This document shows, one piece after another, positions 45,085 through 54,150 of a stretch of 64,000 bases of DNA. The notes under the pieces are model-generated. The model searched no databases. It was not told the origin of the DNA and worked only from the letters and a program-made list of their open reading frames with translations. A program made the position numbers and the translations under genes. Source of the DNA: Cyclina sinensis (Eukaryota > Mollusca > Bivalvia > Venerida > Veneridae); the NCBI GenBank assembly GCA_012932295.1, contig JAAONU010000019.1:29172913-29236912 (forward strand), given 5' to 3'. The stretch's first letter is position 1, and each line of letters begins with the position of its first letter.

Positions 45085-45532
45085 TATCCCCCCGCCAAAG
45101 GCGGAGGGGATATTAGAAATGGTCTCTGTCCGTCCCTACGTGCGTCCATTCCAGTTTTGTCAGGAGCATAACTCCAAAAGTACTTGAGTGATTTTCTTCA
45201 AACTTCATATACTGAAAGAGCACATTAAGAGGAGGTGCAGTGTGTAAAAATAATAACTCGACCTTGCCTACTTTTAGAATTATTCCCCTTTATCAGATTT
45301 AATTGAAAAACTTTGTCCGAAGCATAACTCCAAAAGTGCTTGAGCGATTTTCTTCAAACTTAATACACTGACATAGCACATTGGTAGGAAGTGCAGTTTG
45401 CAAGAACAATAACTCTACCTTCCCTTTTTTGTGGGATTTTCTTCAAACATTATTACATTGAGTGTTTGAAAGTACAACCTTCAGGTAGCTTCTTCCCAAC
45501 GGGGGGATTAACCATGTGTAACATGGCTCTTG
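45085..45532 (+). mobile_element. Family II hairpin/tandem-repeat element, complete
   Basis: The 5' palindrome TATCCCCCCGCC-AAA-GGCGG-AGGGGATA is followed by GTCCGTCC, then two ~156-bp core repeats (GGAGCATAACTCC at 45163 and a variant near 45319). At the 3' end CGGGGGGAT (45500-45508) is the inverted partner of the 5' end. Then comes hairpin CCATG-TGTAA-CATGG (45512-45526) and CTCTTG (45527-45532). T flanks both ends. Same plan as the elements at 3632 and 48025 but unrelated in sequence. Confidence 0.7.
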
Positions 45533-46472
45533 TGATAAATTGTTTTTTTATATCATGTTATTCCAGAAGCTGTTAAATAATTTAGCTAAGTATTTGTATT
45601 TTGCTTTTAAGAAACAAAGTATCTAGTTATATACCTGAACACTTTTAAACTTAAACACCTGTTATTACATCAATAATTCATGCAATAAGTTGCTATTGCA
45701 TATTGTACATGTAATAATTTTCTTCAGGCAATATTAAGCCATGTGATATGAGATCAATAAGCGGCACACTTACCATGTAATTCAATAAACAGATTTTAGC
45801 AATGTTGAATATACAATGTGACAACATACAACTGTCTGATGAGAATATGCTTGATTATATAGACAGACTCTTTTAATCTTATTAGAAATTGGTAAAATGA
45901 TTACTTGCTTGCTGTACAAAATTATCTAAAAAAATAATTGAAAATTTTAATTTAAACATCACAGAAAAAAAGTTTTAAACGAATACATGTAACTATTAAT
46001 TTGGGTAAAAAGTAATTCAGACCAGTATTGCACAAAGCAATCATATCATGTTATGATAACTCATTTGCTAGACAAAAGTTTAAGTATGAACATCTAACAG
46101 GTATATCCAAGGCTGCATGATTGCCTTAATTGAGATGCATACTATAGAGCCAACAGAAGAGGTACACCATTCTGTGAGCAATGTAGATCCTTATTCTCTA
46201 TCATGTTTTTTGTTTTTAATACAAAAATATAACAAAAGTAAATTCTATCATGCTTTTGTTTTGTTTTTCCTTGTTGTTTGATATGCAAAATTACTACAAA
46301 AATGTAATAAGTATGGCTACATACCTACATGAAAAGTTTAGGTTCCCATATATTTCCAAAATAAATTTTGGGGGTGAAGCGTCTTACCAATTTTGGGGGG
46401 TGATGTGTCTTGGGGGTGAAGTGTCTGCAAAATTTAGGGTGGGGTTGAAGTGTATCGGGGTGTGAAGTGTCT

Positions 46473-46895
46473 TGCAACCATTTGAACACGTTCAATAAAT
46501 TCTTTTATGATAGATGATTGTCGTCATACAAAGGCGATAATTTGATTATACTGGTTTACACGAGATGAATGGATTGAAAATAAAGATGCACATCCAAAAT
46601 AAAATAAGAGTGATTAATTTTTGTTCTGTACTATACGTTTTGTTGGAAAATCATGAATTCTTAAGAAAACAAGAATTTTTTTGCGTAATTTTAATAAAAA
46701 AATATTAGAGGCAATTAAATTTACATACAAATGTTGATGCAAATGTTTTTTATTTACTTCTTTCAAATAAGTTTTCTTATCAGAAGAACAAAACACCTGA
46801 ATTCCTTTGTATGTAAGGAATTGAATGGCCATCATTGGGTAAAGTCTTGCCTTTAAAACTGTAGGAAAAGAACAACCATTTAAACATTACCCGGA
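46473..46895. other. No gene recognised
   Basis: AT-rich. The minus frame at 46614-46835 is unsupported. Confidence 0.35.
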
Positions 46896-47468
46896 GGTTT
46901 CGGTGAATAACGAGTTTAGTAAATTTATTTTAAATAGCATATTGCTTGGAGGTTTCGGTAAAAATGATACTGTGTGTTATTCGCAAATTTTCGACACTTT
47001 TTATTGGTCAAAAGTGTACTTCTAAAAGAAACGATTTTATTATTCTTTTCATTAAAATATCATCAATTTGCTATAAATCTTATGACCAGCAGTACTCTGA
47101 ATTCAATACATACTATTAACATCGAAATGTTGTTTCGTTTGTTACTACATTACATAACTTACACCTTCAAACAAGCATAATTTGTTTAAAAGTAATAGAA
47201 TTCAATTCAGAACATAATTAAAAAGAGTAATTTTGTTCCAAAAAAAGATCAATTTCTATTTTATATTTATTTTTTTCACGAATAAATGATGGATGTCGAC
47301 GTTGATTACTTTAATCAAAAGTTAATTAAGTGATAATTATCTTAAATGATAAAGTTAATCCCAACAATTATCCAATTATCACTTATCTCTATTAAAAATC
47401 CCTTTTAAAGAAACCTCCAAGCCATTTCCAATTTATCATCAATTTATCGAACTTGTAATTTACCGAAC
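46896..47468. mobile_element. Inverted-repeat (MITE-like) element with ~66-bp arms
   Basis: GTTTCGGTGAATAACGAGTT ... GCTTGGAGGTTTC at 46897-46962 is matched in reverse complement by 47402-47468 (GAAACCTCCAAGCC ... TTACCGAAC). Similarity is about 70% by eye over ~66 bp, with the outer 8 and inner 13 bases almost exact. It is 573 bp long and non-coding. Confidence 0.5.
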
Positions 47469-47709
47469 ATACTAACATCCGTTTAAAAACGAAGCATACA
47501 AAAATCATCATAAGCCATACATTGCAGGGCATGATCAAGCCTTGTAGCCCACGCAAAAGTTAATTATAACTAAACAGAATTGTAAAAAAATTGACTTACC
47601 TCATTTTACTCTCAAAATGATGAAGACTTTAAAGGAAAGGCAATTTTTGAGACATTGAATGGCTGAAACCTGATTCTTCTATTTCGCGCCCAAAGAAATT
47701 ATCTGTTAG

Positions 47710-47970
47710 GTAAACACATGCTACACTTGATTGCTGGGATCTGATCACATGGAAAAACCCACCCCGCCTTTGATTGGTGCGATCTGATTACATGAAATAA
47801 ACCCACGCTACCTTTGATTGGTGCGATCTGCTCAAGTGAAATAAACCCACGCTACCTTTGATTGGTGCGATCTGATCACATGGAAAAACTCACGCTACAT
47901 TTGATTGTTACAAACTGGTCACATGGAAAAACCCACGCTACCTTTGATTGGTGCGATCTGATCACATGAT
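47710..47970. repeat. ~46-bp minisatellite, about six units, with CCAAT-type motif
   Basis: The unit CCACGCTACCTTTGATTGGT followed by GCGATCTGATCACATG and a GAAAAAA/GAAATAAA variable part. Each unit carries ATTGGTGCGATC, with an inverted CCAAT, and TGATCA. Confidence 0.9.
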
Positions 47971-48024
47971 ATGATATTCACTGGGTGAATATATTTGTAT
48001 TTCTCATCTTTGGGAAATATTTTT

Positions 48025-48500
48025 ATGCTCCCCGAAGGGCGAGCATATAGTTGCCGCTATGTCCGTCCGTCCGTCCGTTCGTCCGTTCGTTCGCCCGTCC
48101 GTCCGTCATAATTTTTTCCGGAGCATAACACAAAAACTATGAGAGATATCAAAACCAAACTTCATAGGTAGTTAGATCTCATTAAGGAGCAGTGCAGTGC
48201 AAAAGAACCATAACACTTGCTTCTTTAATTTTTGAGTTATTGCCCTTTGAAATTTCTCATCCTTATTTTTTGTTCGGGGCATATCTCACAAAGTATAAGA
48301 GTTATCAACTTGAAACTTTATTGGTAGATAGATCTCTATGAGGAGAAGTGCAGCGTGTAAGAACCGTTACTCGATTTTGCATAATTTAGGAGTTACTGCC
48401 CTTTGTTATTTTTCATACTTTAAAAAATACATATTCAACAATAGCCCTTTTGGAATTGGTATTTATTCGGGGAGCATCCATCGGTTCTACCGATTTCTTG
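48025..48500 (+). mobile_element. Family III hairpin/tandem-repeat element, complete
   Basis: 5' palindrome ATGCTCCCC-GAA-GGGCGAGCAT (48025-48046), then GTCCGTCCGTCCGTCCGTTC-type microsatellite (48062-48108), then two related ~150-bp units (TTCCGGAGCATAACACAAAA and TTCGGGGCATATCTCACAAA). At the 3' end ATTCGGGGAGCAT (48466-48478) is the inverted 5' end. A perfect 6-bp stem with a 3-base loop (48480-48494) follows, then TT and CTTG (48497-48500). Flanks are five Ts on the left and four Ts on the right. The short open frame at 48338-48541 runs through the 3' end and is not a gene. Confidence 0.7.
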
Positions 48501-49325
48501 TTTTATTACAAAAGAGAACCAGTCTTGTAACTTCAACTTGATGAATATGGTTGGTTGATATCACAAGATTATTTATGTTTCTCAAACGAATTTTGTCAGT
48601 CACCCTGGTATCTCGATCTACCTACGCGAGAATGTTATCATGTAGGGCTAGTCTTGAGAAAAAACAACAACATATCAATGCAAATAATAAAAAGACCTTT
48701 TGCATTAATAAGTCTTTAACACCTATGACCTAAATTGTGATAATTTCTCAGAGGACGTCTTTCGAAGCAAATTGTTAGCCTTTACAAAGTTGTTTTAATG
48801 TATGATCATGTTTTATATAATGATCATTTATCGAAAGTTTTATATCTGCCTCTGAGGATTTAGCTCATATCTATGAAACATCGTTTGAAGGCCTCAAGAA
48901 CCAGTCTCCGACTGGTTCTTAATTTCAGATATTTTATGATCTCCCTATTTGCCTTGTCTGTTCTCAAATTTGTAGCTATTCTGCTCGTTCAGCAAGATTT
49001 GCTTTGTTGACAAACTCTTTCATTTTTCCACTCAATCCGCTCAAGCATATGGTTTTGATACGAAAATATCAAATATCTAATATTGATATAATAGCCCATG
49101 TAGTTATTTTTGCTAAATTTACAAGTAAGATAGTGCCACTATCTATTGACAAATGACAAAACACACAAAGTGACACGTCTCTATTCGTTTAATGTATCCG
49201 CCCTTCTTCCTGATACGGGGATAATTTTAAAAGGTGTGGTTGCAGTCTAATTCATTTCCTATGTATCAAAATAGCCCTTTGAATGTTGCAAAAAAAAAAA
49301 TTCTGTTTATTAGTAATTATGTTTC

Positions 49326-49358
<33 letters not shown>

Positions 49359-50057
49359 CTATTTTTGTATAACCAACAACGTGACCGTTTTGATACGTAA
49401 GATCAACATGTTTTGTGTGAATGATATTAATGTATATTAGGGATGATTATTGATATTTGCTCACACTAATGTAATTTAATCATTTAAAATAAGTAACTGA
49501 TCCATATAATTAAGACAAAAATGGCAAACCTATTATTTCAACAAAAGTGTTTTAATAATTGAACATGATACTTTTTTAATTTTAAAAAGTCATTATGGTT
49601 TATTTTTTCTTCTAGAAGACAAAAGCGCAAACAGACCTAAGACAAAAGAGCACATTAAAATGTAAATAACCTCACCAGAGAAAACCTACTATAAATCATG
49701 TCGTTTTAAGACAGTAAAGCACGTTACTAGTACGCAATATTAGATCAGAAAGCAAAGTAAATTTTAAGAGGAGTCACGGTTTCATAAAATTTCTTCACAA
49801 GTTTGAAAACCCTGCTGCGAATTATGATTCATATCCGGCTTTAATCACGCTATACTGCAATTCGGTTAAGAAAATAAAGCACATCACTGATAATCAAAAA
49901 ATTAAACATTAAATTACAGACACGAGCAGATTAATTAAAGTTCAATTGTTTTGATTTAATTTCGTTTTCAAGTTTGAGACCCCTGCTGCGGTTTATGATC
50001 CATATCCGACTTAAATCAGTATTACAAACGGAAAGCATTTTTCTATATAAGGATGGG
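48501..50057. other. No gene recognised; (AAT)n microsatellite
   Basis: (AAT/ATA)n of about ten units lies at 49330-49362. A sequence 'GTTTGAGACCCCTGCTGCG' recurs imperfectly near 49800 and 49975, suggesting a decayed direct repeat of ~175 bp. No gene. Confidence 0.45.
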
Positions 50058-50315
50058 AACGGATCAGTGGCCCAGTGGTAACGCACTGGACTGGTAACCC
50101 AGGGTCCCGAGATCGATCCGCCTCCTTTACTAACATTACTTATTGTCTTTCGGATGAGACATTAAACTGAGGTCCCATGTATTAGTGCTTTACACTGAGC
50201 ATGCAAAAGAATCAGGGGTGACTTTCTGTATCTTGCACTATCCCCGACAACTTAAAATAACTAATCTCTGAAGGGGGCGTCGGTCATAAGGGCAACCGGT
50301 ACCGACGATAAATAA
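50058..50315 (+). mobile_element. tRNA-Thr-like SINE with conserved central domain
   Basis: A box TGGCCCAGTGGTAACGC, an anticodon-loop-like CTGGTAA (GGT, Thr), and a decayed B box GAGATCGATCC. The central segment TTCGGATGAGACATTAAACT is a block I recall from SINEs of many marine invertebrates, possibly the central domain of MetaSINE-type families (inference). The 3' end is near GATAGATAG-like repeats at about 50310-50330. Confidence 0.75.
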
Positions 50316-50330
50316 ACTCAAATAGATAGA

Positions 50331-50944
50331 TGTATAAGGAACATAAGTTTCAAATAGTCATTATAACTCTATAAAACTGTGACTGTATAACTATGACCGA
50401 TATTATTTCTTAGGTATTGGAGTTTGAGACAGAAATGGCTGTAATGAATTCAATGTAATTTTGAATTCTTTTTTGTTACATTTTTTATATTATACAAAAT
50501 ATTACCATAATAATTGATAATGTATACAACATAAAAACGTTATTGATAATTTTCATACACGAGATGTCTTACAGATCCACTTGGCTGGGTACTTGCAATT
50601 GGAATGTAAATAGTTTATTTGTAGTTTCATGATGTACTAGACACTGTAATGATTATTTACTTACTTTACTTACTTCTAAAAACAGTTTCTCAATGTGCAT
50701 TTAAAAAGACTGTTTTTGTGAAGTTATGTACAGACAGTGCAACGGCTTGAAATTGAAATTTATTTGTATTACTTTACTGCGGTGGACCTGTCCAGTTTTC
50801 ATTGAACTACATAAGAATTCTTTTTTGAGTTGTTGCCCTTCATTTGATAAAGAAATGTTAATTATGTCCCAGCAATTGTTTAGCTAAGGATATCACTTGT
50901 AAATGCTGTAGGGGGGTCTTAAAATATCTAAGATGTGTATGGGT
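50331..50944. other. No gene recognised
   Basis: AT-rich sequence up to the right CCGTAT array. Confidence 0.35.
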
Positions 50945-52164
50945 TAGAATTTCTAGTTTCCCGTACTTAATATATAGAATCCCGTATTTCATTAGTATAC
51001 AGAATGTATTTTCAAATATACAGACTATCGTATTCGAGTAATATACTGACTTTCAGTATTTGTATGTATACAAAATTCCGTATTTTTGTGGACAGACTCC
51101 GATATTTCCATGTATACGGGGAGAATATTTTTATTCCAGTATTTTAATATATACTGAATGCTGTATTCGAGTAATATACGGATTTGCAAGCACACTCCTG
51201 TATTCCAGATGTGTTCGGGATAGTATTCCCGTATTAGTAAATATACAGAATCCCGTATTTGCGTAGTATACTGACTCTTGTATTTCCGAGAATACGGAGA
51301 GGCTCTCTTGATTTCTGTATTTTCAAATATATAGAAAGCAGTATTCGAGTAATATACTGAATTTCCGTATTTGTTAGTAATCATACTCTCGTATTTCCGT
51401 GTATACGGGGAGAATATCTTGATTCCCGTATTATCTGATATACCGTATTGGAGTAATATTCGGACCTGCAAGCACACTCCCGTATATCACGTGTATACGA
51501 AATTATTCTTTGTTATTCTCAGATCCGACTAGCCATTCCACATAATGTCAAAGGGTCTTCATTCGGTTGTTTGAACTGTTTCTTAAATAATAAATAACAA
51601 AGACAATAATGAAAGTCAATTTGATAATGTCCAATCTGATTCAATTATAATATAAATAATTAAATGGTCATATAATTATCATTACTTTTGTCCAATTTTC
51701 AGAGATATTTTTTATTTGTTGACTTCTCAATCAGTAATTTTCTAGGAATATTCCTCCTTGAAATTAATGACTTCCAAACCATGTCACATATGTCAATATT
51801 TTTAAGTATATATTAAGACACATACATGGTTTCCATTATTTATAAATTTATGAAACGTCAGGTTCGAGCAGTATACTGACTCCCGTATTTCAGTATACAC
51901 GAAGAGTACGTCTTGTTTCATAAAGGGAAATCTGTTTTAGCAGTATACGAATGTTCAAGACATGTAGTCTTTTTAGATTCACGTATTTATAAGAATACGG
52001 AATGCCGTATTTTAGAACTATACGGACTTATTATGACATTCTCGGATTTGCAGAATATACGACCCCGTACACCTCCGTATTTTATGTTTTCCGTATTTTT
52101 ACCCGTATATTTATGATATACGGAATTTCGTACACACCCGTATATCCACATATTTTTCGCAGTG
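50945..52164. repeat. Right subterminal CCGTAT/ATACGG array
   Basis: Dense short motifs in both orientations (CCGTATTT, GTATACGGGGAGAATAT, TTCGAGTAATATAC) with a higher-order period of roughly 130-150 bp; TTCGAGTAATATAC or a close variant recurs about every 140 bp between 51030 and 51460. An ordinary AT-rich gap lies at 51520-51870. The outer end is the CACTG terminus at 52164. The 150-codon minus frame at 51025-51477 is a by-product of the repeat (RKYESM, RKYKSQ, Tyr/Ile-rich). Confidence 0.75.
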
Positions 52165-52566
52165 TATATAACTCATCCACAATTTAAGAGCATTTATTGC
52201 TTTAAAAGTGCCTACAGTTAATCAAAGTTCTGCAGAGAAGTTTGCATCAAACTTGGACAGAAGAGGCAACATGACTGTTTAAGACATACTCAACAGTACC
52301 CATGTATCAGAATATAAAAGGCCCTCTTATTTTTTCTGTAGACTTTTGGCTTCATTATGATTTAATTTGTCAATCTAGAACTAAGAACTAAAATATTTAA
52401 AGTTAAAGATTCAATATACGAGACACAAATATGAAACGCGTATAAATATGAACAAAAATTTGCTAATTTCTCTTTTTCTAAATACCTGTTAACTTATGAA
52501 TAATAAACTAACTCCAGTGTTTTGACTCTTTGATTTTACTCGTGAAAGTCACCAAATCTTGTTAAA
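52165..52566. other. No gene recognised
   Basis: AT-rich flank between the CACTG terminus and the resumption of duplication copy B. Confidence 0.35.
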
Positions 52567-54150
52567 CATGAGGACCACGATGGCCTTGGATGGCTCACCT
52601 GAGTACTTTAGCTGTTAGTCTGCTGTTGAGCAAACGCCAGAAGCAATATTACATACTCTAACTGAAGACTTTCAAAGATCTCATACTTTATACAAATGAA
52701 ATCCATGACACAGAGACAATTTTGAACGTGTGAGGAAATTGTGAGGAAATGTCATTTGGAGCAAAATGTTGACAAAAATCCCTTTTCAGCTATGACTGCC
52801 ATTTCATACAATGAAGTGGAACAATTGGAACAATTTTGATAGGTGGATATATGACAAACACTCCTGTGAAATTAGTTGGGAAAAAACTTAATATTCAAAA
52901 CCAAATATCTTTTGTACTTTTCTTTTTTAATTCTGGTACACCCTATGTGTAATGGAGTGGAACCTTTGAGCAAATTTAGAAAATGGAAATATATGGAGTT
53001 GATAGCAAAAGACCTTGGGGTAGAGGAAGAGAAGTTATTTGAATTTTTTAGGCTCTTGCAATCTTTAAATGCAACGGAGCAGAGCTGTTTGGACAATTTT
53101 AGAAAAGGGCAGCATAAGAAACATTTCTATAAAGTTTGATAAAAAGCGGTTTGTGAAGGGATGTTATTTGAAGCGAAATATTTACAAAAAATATGTTTAG
53201 CTCCGGTGACCATTTTGTGAAAGACAGCATAACCATTTTAGCAGTTTTAATTAGGGCTATATAAGTGATATTTCTGTGAAATTTGATGTAAATTACCTTG
53301 CAGTTTACGAGATGATGTTGTTTGATTTTTTTTCTATTTAAACTTTTACAGCCCTGATTTTGATTGAAGCTGAACCGTTTGAGCAATTTAGAAAGGGGCA
53401 ATGTAAAGAAGATTTTGTTTAGGTTGGTTGAAAATAGGAGCGGATCGATTTTAGCAATTTTAGAAAATGGAAGTATAAGGAACATTTCTGTCAGTTTTAT
53501 TTAAAAAGACCGAGCGATCTTGGAGGAGAAGTCATTTGAAGCCAAGAATTAATGAAATTCTGTTTTTAACTTTGGTGGCCATTTTGTTCAACAATATACA
53601 ACCATTTGAGTAATTTAATAGAGAACTGTATTTAGAAAATTTCTTTGAAATCTGGTGGAAAGTGACCTTGCGGTTAAGGTGATACTGTTTGTGTTTTTTT
53701 TTCTATTCTCAGCATTTGTGGCCCTTATGTGCAATGGAGCGGAATGAATGACCATTTTGAGAAACGGGCAATATAAGGAACATTTCTTTTAAGTTTGTTT
53801 TAAAGCTGCTCAGTAGATTTGGAGGAGATGTCATTTAAATCAAATATTGAAGAAAATCTATTTTTATCTCTGGTGGCCATTCTTTGTGCAATGGGGCGAA
53901 ACCGTTTGAGCAATTTTAATAGAAGGTTTTACGAGAAATATTTGAAATTTGGTGTAACATGACCCTGCAGTTAAGGCGGAGCTGTTGTTTGATGTTTTTC
54001 TACTTAATGCTTTTGCAGTCTTTTGTGCAATGGACCGGAACGATTTGAGCAATTTAAAGAAAAGGGCAATATAGGGAACATTTTTGTCAAGTTTGCTTTA
54101 CAAAAAGCCTAGTGGTTTTAGAGGAGATGTCATTTGGAGAGCATTTTCTC
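52567..54150 (-). mobile_element. Family I element, copy B, with terminal hairpin
   Basis: The left end is a reverse-complemented family I 3' terminus: CATG (in place of CAAG), a hairpin at 52571-52587 with one mismatch, then GGATGGCTCACCTGAGTAC carrying the inverted 5' motif. Core repeats of ~130-160 bp follow (GGCCATTTTGTGCAATGG, TTTGAGCAATTTA, GGAGGAGA.GTCATTTG). The paralogue at 1886 lacks the hairpin. No 5' palindrome was found on the right. Confidence 0.6.

Larger units (their letters stand above)
43995..46472. mobile_element. 2.5-kb element bounded by inverted arrays of CAGACACTTCACCCC
   Basis: Four copies of CAGACACTTCACC start at 43995, 44011, 44038 and 44066. Five reverse-complement copies (GGGGGTGAAGTGTCTG type) lie at 46369-46472. 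The arrays therefore face each other across 2.3 kb. Two family II elements are nested inside (44152 and 45085). No transposase frame and no convincing target duplication were seen. It may be a non-autonomous TIR element with multimeric ends. Confidence 0.55.
41709..52164. mobile_element. Possible 10.5-kb CACTG-ended (CACTA/EnSpm-like) element
   Basis: The left end starts CACTGCGAAAAATATGT at 41709. The right end, read in reverse from 52164, starts with the same 17 bases and stays similar for about 38. Inside each end is an array of short, partly palindromic CCGTATTT / TATACGG motifs (41709-41970 and 50945-52164), as subterminal repeats sit in CACTA elements. The flanking triplets are TGT (left) and TAT (right), two of three matching, compatible with a decayed 3-bp target duplication. 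No transposase was seen inside, and the interior holds other nested repeats. The segment lies within the stretch absent from duplication copy A, but that stretch is slightly larger (41456-52570). The ends could instead belong to two separate elements. Confidence 0.45.

Noticed and set aside
50058..50130. A genuine tRNA-Thr gene.
   Set aside because: The B box is altered, no acceptor stem closes, and the sequence continues into a SINE body.
51025..51477. 150-codon minus frame, Tyr/Ile-rich with RKYES-like repeats.
   Set aside because: The apparent protein repeats come from the CCGTAT/ATACGG DNA array and no start context or homology is visible.
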